This document shows positions 43,470-50,942 of a DNA stretch of 52,130 bases, piece by piece. The notes beneath the pieces are model-generated. The model did no database searches. It had not been told where the DNA came from and saw only the letters and a program-made list of their open reading frames with translations. Source of the DNA: a candidate division WWE3 bacterium GW2011_GWC2_41_23 (GTDB taxonomy: Bacteria; Patescibacteriota; WWE3; UBA101185; UBA10185); NCBI GenBank assembly GCA_000996895.1, contig LCBB01000006.1, forward strand, positions 1 through 52,130, in the 5' to 3' direction. A program made the position numbers and the translations under genes. Position 1 is the first letter of the stretch; the number at the start of each line of letters is the position of its first letter.

Positions 43470-44338
43470 TTTTCGAATACGCGCATTTTTGCGCTTCTTG
43501 CCCTGGGATTTTCGTTTATTTCCTCCTCCGTGGGCATCAGAGGTTTTTTTACAACTTTGCTCAACTTGGGCTGCGCGCCCAGACCGAATTGTTTTGCGAT
43601 ACCGTCTTCCAAAGAATGGAACGATATCACTACGATTCGGCCTCCGGGCAGTAGAAGGCGCGCAGCCCGGGGCAGTGAGTTTTCAAGATTTTCAAGCTCG
43701 TTGTTAACTGCGATTCTCAGAGCCTGAAAAGTTCGGGTGGCAGGATTAATTCTCCCGCGCTCATAGTCTGAAGGAGCGGCAGACTTTATTATTTCCGCCA
43801 ATTGGCGGGTAGTCTGAATCTTCTTCAACTTACGAGCTTCTACAACAGCTTTTGCAAATCTCCTCGACATACGTTCGTCAGAGTAATTGAACATGATGTC
43901 CGCCAAACGTTCTTCGGGCAGTGCATTGACTAAATCTCCGGCTGTAACTCCTAAAGTAGAGTCCAGTCTCATGTCCAGCGGCTGATCTTCTAAAAAGGAC
44001 AGGCCGATGTTTCCCTCTTCCAGCTCGAAAGTACTGTAACCAAGGTCGAAGAGTATTCCCGACACGGCTTCAAACCCATTGGCTTTGGCAAGTTCCTCAA
44101 TGTCTTTAAAATTTCCGGTGGCTCCGGTAAATTTTTCACTTAATCCAAGATCTTTTATACGGTCCGCGGCTCTCTGCAATGCTTCCGGATTTACATCCAG
44201 ACCAAGAACCGTCCCGCCCATTTTTAAGATCTCTACCGCGTGTCCTCCGTCTCCGAGAGTTGCATCGATATATTTGGCGTCTTTATTAACTTTTAAATGT
44301 TCTAAAACTTCTTTTAACAAGACCGGTTTGTGGTACAT
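43457..44338 (-). CDS. rsmH: 16S rRNA (cytosine(1402)-N4)-methyltransferase
   Basis: Methylates C1402 in the ribosomal P site. The 293 residues open with YHKPVLLKEVLEHL and contain the SAM loop YIDATLGDGGHA, GLDVNPEAL, ILFDLGYST (normally FDLGVSS), the DMRLD segment, RTFQALRIAVNNEL and PGGRIVVISFHSLED. The length is close to family norm. It lies 11 nt after mraZ in the standard dcw order. Confidence 0.96.
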   Translation of the reverse strand: MYHKPVLLKEVLEHLKVNKDAKYIDATLGDGGHAVEILKMGGTVLGLDVNPEALQRAADRIKDLGLSEKFTGATGNFKDIEELAKANGFEAVSGILFDLGYSTFELEEGNIGLSFLEDQPLDMRLDSTLGVTAGDLVNALPEERLADIMFNYSDERMSRRFAKAVVEARKLKKIQTTRQLAEIIKSAAPSDYERGRINPATRTFQALRIAVNNELENLENSLPRAARLLLPGGRIVVISFHSLEDGIAKQFGLGAQPKLSKVVKKPLMPTEEEINENPRARSAKMRVFEKCAE

Positions 44339-44349
44339 TTTTCAATAGT

Positions 44350-44760
44350 TTAGGCAGTAACTTCTCCGCTAATTTTCTCCAACCTTGCTGTCCAGGCGTT
44401 CAGATCCCATATCTCTACGTGATCCCCGGCCCCGACTACCGCTAAATTCTTACCTAAGCCGGCGTATTCCTTAAGATTCCCGGGTATAACAATTCTTCCC
44501 TGGGGATCTATCGTTACTTCGGCTGCTCCCGAGTACATGTATCTTTTAATGTCCCTCGTTCTTGCGTCAGTTATAGGATTTTCAATTTGCTTCGTAGCTT
44601 CCGTTGCCCAATCTTCCTTGTCGTAAACAAATACGCACTTTTCAAATCCTCTGGAAAGAATTACTTCTTCCCCTCTGATTTGGTCCCGAAGTTTCTTGGG
44701 CAGGGCAATTCTTGATCCTTCGGTGATATTAGGTTTATATTCCCCAAGAAACATTCTCAT
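44350..44760 (-). CDS. mraZ: Transcriptional regulator MraZ
   Basis: AbrB-like regulator that represses its own dcw operon in other bacteria. The 136 residues contain two MraZ/AbrB repeats: MFLGEYKPNITEGSRIALPKKLR at the N-terminus and AAEVTIDPQGRIVIPGNLKEYAGL in the second half. The first repeat has EGSR where DAKGR is common. The family usually begins at MFLGEY, so the ATG at 44754 may be the true start instead of 44760. Upstream lie four 10-bp-phased TGG boxes around the -10, its probable operator. Confidence 0.95.
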   Translation of the reverse strand: MRMFLGEYKPNITEGSRIALPKKLRDQIRGEEVILSRGFEKCVFVYDKEDWATEATKQIENPITDARTRDIKRYMYSGAAEVTIDPQGRIVIPGNLKEYAGLGKNLAVVGAGDHVEIWDLNAWTARLEKISGEVTA

Positions 44761-44768
44761 AAGTCATT

Positions 44769-44803
44769 CACCATCCATCACCAATTTATACCAATATGCT
44801 CCA
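44769..44803 (-). promoter_or_regulatory. MraZ operator: four phased TGG boxes
   Basis: On the minus strand, TGGAG (44799-44803), TGGTA (44789-44793), TGGTG (44779-44783) and TGGTG (44769-44773) are separated by exactly 5 bp each. E. coli MraZ boxes are TGGGN repeats with 5-bp spacers, so the architecture matches but the fourth base differs. Confidence 0.75.
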
Positions 44804-44821
44804 CTGGGTATCCATTGTCAA
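44793..44821 (-). promoter_or_regulatory. mraZ promoter
   Basis: Consensus -35 TTGACA (44816-44821) is 17 bp from -10 CATATT (44793-44798), which falls between the first and second TGG boxes. An alternative extended -10 TGGTATAAA overlaps the second box. Either way, bound MraZ would block polymerase. Confidence 0.6.
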
Positions 44822-44920
44822 TACAAATGAAACCCGAAAGTGCGTAGTTACAAGATTATTTTGTGGCCGTGGTTAGGCCGTTTAAAAAGAAATGTTTTCC
44901 TGTGGATTAGCTGAAGAAAA

Positions 44921-46306
44921 TTACTGTCCTGCAAGATAAAATTTAAGGTCGTTGGCGGCTATGCGTACTTGCTCCATAGTATCGCGGTCCCTGACGGTAA
45001 CCGTATCATCCTCTAGCGTCTGGTAATCGATAGTAACACAAAAAGGTGTGCCGATTTCGTCCTGAGAATAATATCTCTTCCCAATGTTTCCTCTGTCATC
45101 CCAAGTGACCGAAACCCCGTCGGACATCAATGTATCGTAGATCTCACGGGCTTTACCCACCACTTCCTCTTTATTTCTTACCAGGGGAAAAACAGCAGCA
45201 TTGTAAGGTGCTAATTTACGGGGCAGTTTTAGGACTGTTCTGCCGTCTTCTTCAGCGTATGAATCCGCCAAAATGGCCAGGAAAACACGATTTATACCGA
45301 ATGTGGGCTCTATAACATGGGGTAATATTTTTTCACCTGTCTCGGGATCTGTATATCTAAGTTCTTCGCCGGATTTTTCCATGTGATTTTTCAGGTCGAA
45401 ATCGGTTCTGTACGCCAAACCGAACATTTCTTTAACACCAAAAGGAAATTCGAAATCAAGGTCTTCGGTTTTTGCCGAATAGTGTGCTCTTTCCGCATCG
45501 GTATGTGTTCTCCACGACAATTTTTCCTCAGGCAACCCCAGGGTTATTGCCCATTTCTTCATTTCTTCCTTCCAGTAATCGAACAACGCCTGCCAGCTGT
45601 CTTTTGCCGGATCGAAAAAGTATTCAAATTCAGCCAAATTAAACTCCAGGGTTCTAAAAATAAAGTTTCCCAAAGTTATTTCGTTTCTGAACGCCTTTCC
45701 CGACTGGGCTATCCCAAACGGAAGTTTTGGTCTCATTGTGTCGAGTACATTTCTGAAATTCACGAACATCCCCTGAGCAATTTCCCCTCTTAAATAAACC
45801 GTTGATTGAGAATCTGTAACAATTCCTACGTTAGTTTCAAAAAGTAAATTGAACTTTCTTGTTTTTGTCCATTCAAGGGCACCACATTTCGGACAGGGTA
45901 TTTTATTGTCTTCTATTATTTTTGATAATTCTTCCGGAGACAGTCCTTCTACACTTCTTTTTTCACCTTTAGCCTCGAAGTAAGTTTCAATCAAATGATC
46001 AGCCCTGGTTCGTGTTTTGCATTTTTTACAATCTATTAAAACGTCGGTGAAACTTGCCGTATGTCCGGAAGCCTCCCAAACCTTTGAACTCATAAGTATG
46101 CTGGTGTCCAGTCCGTGAATATTTGCGCGGCGGGTTACAAAGAAATCCCACCATGAATTCTGAATATTTCTGAGAAGTAGAACTCCCAAAGGTCCGAAAT
46201 CGTAAGTGTTGGAAAGTCCCCCGTAAATCTCGGAACCCGGAAAAACGTAGCCTCTTCTTTTACCGAGTGAAACAATCTTCTGTTGTAGATCTGCAATTTC
46301 AGACAT
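44921..46306 (-). CDS. glyS: Glycyl-tRNA synthetase (dimeric alpha2 type)
   Basis: Class II synthetase charging tRNA-Gly, 461 residues, the single-chain type and not the alpha2beta2 form. It shows RRGYVFPGSEIYGGLSNTYDFGPLG near the start, zinc-ligand pairs CKKC and CPKC, the class II motif 2 FRNEIT, HVIEPTFGINRVFLA (motif 3 region) and a C-terminal anticodon-binding domain starting at LAPYNAAVFPLV. TATACT ends 6 nt before the ATG (also readable as extended TGCTATATA at 8 nt), so it is probably leaderless. No T-box is possible with such a short leader. Confidence 0.96.
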   Translation of the reverse strand: MSEIADLQQKIVSLGKRRGYVFPGSEIYGGLSNTYDFGPLGVLLLRNIQNSWWDFFVTRRANIHGLDTSILMSSKVWEASGHTASFTDVLIDCKKCKTRTRADHLIETYFEAKGEKRSVEGLSPEELSKIIEDNKIPCPKCGALEWTKTRKFNLLFETNVGIVTDSQSTVYLRGEIAQGMFVNFRNVLDTMRPKLPFGIAQSGKAFRNEITLGNFIFRTLEFNLAEFEYFFDPAKDSWQALFDYWKEEMKKWAITLGLPEEKLSWRTHTDAERAHYSAKTEDLDFEFPFGVKEMFGLAYRTDFDLKNHMEKSGEELRYTDPETGEKILPHVIEPTFGINRVFLAILADSYAEEDGRTVLKLPRKLAPYNAAVFPLVRNKEEVVGKAREIYDTLMSDGVSVTWDDRGNIGKRYYSQDEIGTPFCVTIDYQTLEDDTVTVRDRDTMEQVRIAANDLKFYLAGQ

Positions 46307-46312
46307 AAAGCC

Positions 46313-46323
46313 AGTATATAGCA
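46313..46323 (-). promoter_or_regulatory. Extended -10 of glyS
   Basis: TGCTATATACT on the minus strand contains TGnTATATA (8 nt from the ATG) and TATACT (6 nt). Confidence 0.55.
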
Positions 46324-46378
46324 GACACGGTGAATTTCAAATATTGAGGGCGTCCGTGAATCAAAGCAGTTCCCGCCC

Positions 46379-46398
46379 TTTGATTTTATGAAATCAAA
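46379..46398. repeat. Palindrome upstream of glyS, at the recO stop
   Basis: TTTGATTT / AAATCAAA with a 4-bp spacer, plus a third CTTTGATT half-site near 46361-46368 (minus strand). No T-run follows, so termination is unlikely. Confidence 0.4.
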
Positions 46399-47113
46399 GC
46401 AATTCTCTGCTTTTTATCCTAATACCAAAGTGCTCATCAATAAGCGCCGAAGTGATAATACTGAGGTCTTTGAGAGTTTTTTCACCAGTTTTGGACAACT
46501 TATTCCCGGTTAGTTCCCGTAGTTTGGCTACTGTCTGCGTGGAAAAAGAAAGGCCGTGGTGGGAACAGTCACCACAAATAAATCCTCCGTGTTCCGTATC
46601 CAGATACAATAAAGGTCCTTTTTCAACCAAATCTTTTTTACACTTTAAACAGGTTTCTGTGTTCAGCCCGTACCCCATCAGACCGAGATAATGAATTTCA
46701 AAAAATCTTACTGCCAGGTCAATATTTTCAGGAAACTTGGACGCTATTTTTAAAAATTTAACCAGCAATTCAAATGCCGGTTCCGCATTTCCTCCTTCTT
46801 CCGTGGTTTTATGTAAAAGTTCTACAACGTAAGAACACTGAATAGTCAACACATAGTCGCTTTTTAATCTCCTAAAACTGTTTAAACCGGAAACCTCATC
46901 GATCTGACGCATCCCGCTTAACGATTCGGATAAACCGACCTTTACAAGATTTAACGTATCGAGATTACCGGCGCGTCTCGAGGAAATCTTACGTACGCCA
47001 CGAGCGACAGCGGGTATTTTACCCAAATCCTTAGACAATAATGTATATATTTTATCGGAATCTCTGTAATTGATGCTTTTGAGTACTACCGCAACAGTAT
47101 TAACTTTTTTCAT
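46394..47113 (-). CDS. recO: DNA repair protein RecO
   Basis: Helps load RecA during recombinational repair. The 239 residues begin MKKVNTVAVVLKSINYRDSDKIYTLLSKDLGKI, the OB-fold start typical of RecO, followed by AVARGVRKISSRRAG. A helical C-terminal half holds a CxxC...CxxC zinc site (CLKCKK and CGDCSHH). The start at 47113 lies 7 nt after TAGAAT; the longer frame to 47167 would contain the promoter. A palindrome covers the stop codon. Confidence 0.92.
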   Translation of the reverse strand: MKKVNTVAVVLKSINYRDSDKIYTLLSKDLGKIPAVARGVRKISSRRAGNLDTLNLVKVGLSESLSGMRQIDEVSGLNSFRRLKSDYVLTIQCSYVVELLHKTTEEGGNAEPAFELLVKFLKIASKFPENIDLAVRFFEIHYLGLMGYGLNTETCLKCKKDLVEKGPLLYLDTEHGGFICGDCSHHGLSFSTQTVAKLRELTGNKLSKTGEKTLKDLSIITSALIDEHFGIRIKSRELL

Positions 47114-47120
47114 CAGGCTA

Positions 47121-47126
47121 ATTCTA
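47121..47126 (-). promoter_or_regulatory. -10 of recO
   Basis: TAGAAT on the minus strand ends 7 nt before the ATG at 47113, and no ribosome binding site is visible. Confidence 0.5.
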
Positions 47127-47184
47127 TCCCGTGGGGCAACACGCGTAAAATAGGTGAGGGCGCGCACTGTGATTGCTTTTGTGT

Positions 47185-49143
47185 TTAATTCCTAATCGTA
47201 ACTTCTTTAAAGTTAACGAGATCCACATCAACCGTCTTTGTTCCGTAACTCACCTTATATTTTTCGCCATTCACGCCTGCCTGTTTTTGAAGATAAAGAT
47301 TGTATTCTTTATCTCCGACCAGGTTGTTAGGAAGATAATATTTAAATGTGACTTCCTTAGTTTCTCCGGGCTGCGCGGTGATGAAGGCGCTGTACCAAAC
47401 TCTGTTGCTTTCCTGATCGGTCATTGTTCCGTCTTCGCTACCGTCGACAGAAACAAACTCTGAACCGATGGGAGCGTAAACTCTTACCCAGTCTTTAAAT
47501 TGCTTAACGAACGGCGCGTACTCGCCGTCAGGGTTTTCGTATGTGTAAACTATGTTCACTGTCCTAAGCCACTTATCTCCGGACTTTTCGAGTTTGTGAT
47601 TAACTGCTTTTTTAACAAACCAGTTTGTTTTATCTCCGCCCAGGTTTGTGGAAACTACCATTGAATAGTCACCTTTTGTTTCCTGTTTTATTCTTCCTCC
47701 CATTTCATATTTGTCTATCAATGCCTGAGCTTCGGGGTCAAACACGTAAACCTGAACGTGTCTTCTGGCTGCCAGGCTGACTGCTTTGTCTATCATCTTA
47801 GGCCACAGATTTTTGTCTGACTCAAATACGTTGGTCAACATGGCTTTCATAAGGTAACCCAACACTCTTTTTCTTCCTGCCTGCTCTTTAAGAGCGAGTG
47901 AAGCGATTCTTTCCAGTTCCAACACAACATTATCTTTAGTATAGGTAACACCATTGACTGTAACGGGACCTGTAACCTCAAGTAATTCGCTTATGACCTG
48001 TGTGTCGATGGCAAAAATACCGTCGACGGGTTTGACCTCTACAGGGTCAATACGTCCGGCCATGTTATAGAAACGCAAAAATTGATCCATGGAAGTTACA
48101 AAATCGGGTGAATAATTCATGTCCCTTGCGTACCACCTCTCGACCAGCAGATACTTGCCATACGCTGCCGGAGGATCCGGGAAATCGTAAGTGGCATCAA
48201 TCAAATCCAAAGTCAGGTCAACGCTGTACATATCTTTGGAGGTAAAGTCAGAATCAAGAAGACCGTTGGCTATCTTAAATGTAGCGTAATTGGTCATAAA
48301 GCCTCCTGTAGGCCTTAATTCTTTATCGTTCTGCATAATTATCATGTATCTTTTTACCGGAGTTCCTACAGCCAAAACCCGGGGAATTATAGTGAACGCC
48401 TGCTTCAAATCGGGAGCGTAGTCGTCGGCCTTAGAGAGCGTGTCCTTAATAAATACTATATTCTCTCTTATCGGAGTTCCTCTAAAGCTTTCGGGGTATT
48501 TTTCCGTGTCGATGGTTTCAAGTTCTTCACCAATCTTAGAAACCTTTTCTATAACACCGTCCATCTGTCCTGCAACTTCTGGCATTATTGAAATCCAGCC
48601 CTGAAATGCTTCCATCAAGCCTTCCTGCTCGGGAACTTCCTGGTCTGCCGAAACCTTCAAGCCCGCAGCGTCAGCAAACGGCAAAACCACTTTTTCAGCT
48701 TCGCGCATGGCGTCAATAGCGTAAAAACCTGAGTTTATAAATTTTTCTGAATCGGCGTAATACTCGTTAATTCTGAATATTGTCTTATCTTTAGCCCACC
48801 CAAAGCTGTCTTCTCTTTGCTGTCTCAAAGATTTGAGGTTGTTTTCTGTTTTATTGAGGGTAGCATCCAAAGCCACTAAATCCCTGTTCTGCAAAGCTTC
48901 CCCTATTTTAGCCGTATCTGATTTTAAAATGTTCGCGGCGGAGTAAAGGGCAAGCGCAGGTTTAACAAGGTAAATATAAGCAAAAACTCCCACAATCCCT
49001 ATAATGACAAGGAAAATAGCCGTTCCGATTCCCAGCTTTTTGGCAACACCACTGCCTCCTTTTTTCTTACCTGCTTTATAACCTGCCGCTCCGGGCTGAA
49101 AAGATGAACTACTCTCCGAACCCCAAAATTGCGAATTATTCAT
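47185..49143 (-). CDS. DUF4012 envelope protein
   Basis: Single-pass membrane protein of 652 residues. A Gly/Ser/Lys-rich cytoplasmic start is followed by one helix (about 38-60) and a long helical extracytoplasmic part. The DUF4012 core follows, with KRYMIIMQNDKELRPTGGFM, a motif I recognise from this domain, and FAIDTQVISELLEVTGPV. DUF4012 proteins often lie with exopolysaccharide genes; the molecular role is unknown. It starts 1 nt after the sugar-transferase stop, with AAAGGAG about 9 nt upstream, so it is a translated downstream cistron. Confidence 0.85.
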   Translation of the reverse strand: MNNSQFWGSESSSSFQPGAAGYKAGKKKGGSGVAKKLGIGTAIFLVIIGIVGVFAYIYLVKPALALYSAANILKSDTAKIGEALQNRDLVALDATLNKTENNLKSLRQQREDSFGWAKDKTIFRINEYYADSEKFINSGFYAIDAMREAEKVVLPFADAAGLKVSADQEVPEQEGLMEAFQGWISIMPEVAGQMDGVIEKVSKIGEELETIDTEKYPESFRGTPIRENIVFIKDTLSKADDYAPDLKQAFTIIPRVLAVGTPVKRYMIIMQNDKELRPTGGFMTNYATFKIANGLLDSDFTSKDMYSVDLTLDLIDATYDFPDPPAAYGKYLLVERWYARDMNYSPDFVTSMDQFLRFYNMAGRIDPVEVKPVDGIFAIDTQVISELLEVTGPVTVNGVTYTKDNVVLELERIASLALKEQAGRKRVLGYLMKAMLTNVFESDKNLWPKMIDKAVSLAARRHVQVYVFDPEAQALIDKYEMGGRIKQETKGDYSMVVSTNLGGDKTNWFVKKAVNHKLEKSGDKWLRTVNIVYTYENPDGEYAPFVKQFKDWVRVYAPIGSEFVSVDGSEDGTMTDQESNRVWYSAFITAQPGETKEVTFKYYLPNNLVGDKEYNLYLQKQAGVNGEKYKVSYGTKTVDVDLVNFKEVTIRN

Positions 49144-49144
49144 A

Positions 49145-49780
49145 CTAAACGGCTCCTTTTTTCGTTAAAACTACATACGGCGTCTTCAAGACAATTAATA
49201 TATCATACAATATTGACTTATTCTCTGCATACTTAGCGTCGAGTTTTACCCTCTCCACAAAGCCTATTGTGGACCTTCCGGTTACCTGCCAAGGCCCTGT
49301 TATCCCCGGTTTGACCGACACTGCCTTTTCCACGAGTTCTGCCGTTCCCGGAAATTTTTGAGCCTGATCCTCAATCTCAAAAAAATAGTAAGCCCTCGGA
49401 CCGACAATGCTCATTTCGCCTTTTAAAACATTAATAAATTGGGGCAGTTCATCTAAGCTGTATTTCCTCAAAAAAATTCCGCCTTTGATGATACGCGGGT
49501 CTTCCTCGGCGTTTATTTTGTAATTATTTTCCACGTACTTTTTGTAAAGCTCTTCGTTTTTTACAAGATACTCATGGGCATTGGGAAACATAGAACGGAA
49601 TTTCATAAATTTAAATGGTTTTTTATCTTTACCGACACGGTCAGGAATATCTGCAAACACAGGTCCGCTTGGAGACACCGCTTTAATCCAAATAGAAACT
49701 ACGATAAATACCGGGAGAAATAGTACAAGACCTACGAGAGCGCCTACTATATCCATTATTCTTTTCAGGATTTTATACAT
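49145..49780 (-). CDS. Bacterial sugar transferase (phosphoglycosyl transferase)
   Basis: Monotopic enzyme that moves a sugar-1-phosphate onto undecaprenyl phosphate to start glycan assembly. The 211 residues show an N-terminal re-entrant hydrophobic segment, KPFKFMKFRSM, the catalytic-region LRKYSLDELPQFINVLKGEMSIVGPRA (Asp-Glu dyad), and KPGITGPWQVTGR. The ~60 residues after FRSM are longer than the minimal form. It overlaps the upstream glycosyltransferase by 16 nt and precedes the DUF4012 gene by 1 nt. Confidence 0.95.
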   Translation of the reverse strand: MYKILKRIMDIVGALVGLVLFLPVFIVVSIWIKAVSPSGPVFADIPDRVGKDKKPFKFMKFRSMFPNAHEYLVKNEELYKKYVENNYKINAEEDPRIIKGGIFLRKYSLDELPQFINVLKGEMSIVGPRAYYFFEIEDQAQKFPGTAELVEKAVSVKPGITGPWQVTGRSTIGFVERVKLDAKYAENKSILYDILIVLKTPYVVLTKKGAV

Positions 49781-50895
49781 ATCAGGTCGTTTACCTTTTC
49801 AAGTATACTACATTTAAAGTTCTCAAAAGAAAACGTTCGGGCCCGGCCTATACAATCTGCCGGGTTGAATTTCATAATTTCAAATTTTTCTATGCATTTG
49901 GATAAAGACTCCGCCGTTTGTTCTTCGAAAAAAATTCCTGTCTTTCCGTCTAGGATAGTTTCCAACGCCCCGCCTGCTTTGTAAGCTATAACGGGTTTTC
50001 CGGATGCCATAGCCTCCAGAGGGACTATGCCGAAATCTTCTTTTTGCGTGTTAATCAAAGCCCTGCAGCCTGCTAAAACCTCCCACTTCACCGGATCGGA
50101 CACCCTTCCTAAAAACTCTACGTTTTTTCCGGCAAGTTTTTGCAGCCTTACTAAATCAGGGCCTTCGCCGATTATCTTTAAATTTCTTCCTAATTTCTCG
50201 CAGGCTCTCATGGCAGTTTCTACGTGTTTCCAGGAAACTAATCTGGTAATTACCAAGTAATAATCGCTCTTTGTAGGATTTGCCGTTTGAGGAGGTACTT
50301 CGCAAAAGGGATTAACTACCGAACTTTCTACTCCGTGATATTTTTTCACCCTTTGTTGGGTAATCTTAGAGTTCGCTATAACCATGTCCGCTCTTTTCAT
50401 CGCAGGAACGTCCGCCAGCCTCATTAAGAAAATAAAGTGCCTGACAAAAAACATCCCAACCGCTTTTAAAAATTTAGGGACACCTGAAAATTCTTTCTCA
50501 AAATAATCGAATGGTTCCCAAAACATGCGCCCGGGTGTATTCAAATAGCAAATATGTTTGGTGGAAGGATTAGTAATTGCAAAATGCGCGTATCTGGAGG
50601 AAATAGAAAACACCAAATCGTAATCGGAAAAATCAAAACTCTCTATGGCAAGAACGTGGTAATAACAAACTGAATAGAAACGGTTTAGTTTTGCTACAAA
50701 CGGAAATTTCTGTAAAAAAGAGGTTACGATTTTTCTATCTTTTGAATGAAAATAGTTACGCCACTTTTTAGTTGCAACTGTAGTGTAAATGGGAGCATCC
50801 GAAAAAATATCCGACACGGCATCAACGATTTTTTCGGCACCGCCGTGTTGTATAAGATCGTCACATACTATTGCTACTTTCATCGTAACTTCCAT
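49765..50895 (-). CDS. Glycosyltransferase family 4
   Basis: GT-B fold glycosyltransferase, 376 residues from this start. The N-terminal domain opens KVAIVCDDLIQHGGAEKIV (acceptor side, Gly-Gly-Ala-Glu loop). The C-terminal domain has YYLVITRLVSWKHVE and the nucleotide-sugar motif EDFGIVPLEAMASGKPVIAYKAGG (E-x7-E). The donor is not readable; mannosyl or related transfer is common for such sequences. A second ATG at 50883 gives the family-like start MKVAIVCDD with GGAAG just upstream. TATAGT lies 5 nt from the ATG at 50895, so both starts are possible. Confidence 0.92.
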   Translation of the reverse strand: MEVTMKVAIVCDDLIQHGGAEKIVDAVSDIFSDAPIYTTVATKKWRNYFHSKDRKIVTSFLQKFPFVAKLNRFYSVCYYHVLAIESFDFSDYDLVFSISSRYAHFAITNPSTKHICYLNTPGRMFWEPFDYFEKEFSGVPKFLKAVGMFFVRHFIFLMRLADVPAMKRADMVIANSKITQQRVKKYHGVESSVVNPFCEVPPQTANPTKSDYYLVITRLVSWKHVETAMRACEKLGRNLKIIGEGPDLVRLQKLAGKNVEFLGRVSDPVKWEVLAGCRALINTQKEDFGIVPLEAMASGKPVIAYKAGGALETILDGKTGIFFEEQTAESLSKCIEKFEIMKFNPADCIGRARTFSFENFKCSILEKVNDLICIKS

Positions 50896-50900
50896 TTTAT

Positions 50901-50906
50901 ACTATA
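50901..50906 (-). promoter_or_regulatory. -10 of the minus-strand glycosyltransferase
   Basis: TATAGT on the minus strand ends 5 nt before the ATG at 50895, with TATAAA overlapping it downstream. It faces away from the plus-strand TATAAT at 50927. Confidence 0.45.
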
Positions 50907-50926
50907 GCGCTAACTTCCGTTTGTAA

Positions 50927-50932
50927 TATAAT
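50927..50932 (+). promoter_or_regulatory. -10 of the plus-strand glycosyltransferase
   Basis: Consensus TATAAT ends 10 nt before the ATG at 50943, predicting a leader of 3-4 nt. Confidence 0.5.
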
Positions 50933-50942
50933 CGATATAACT

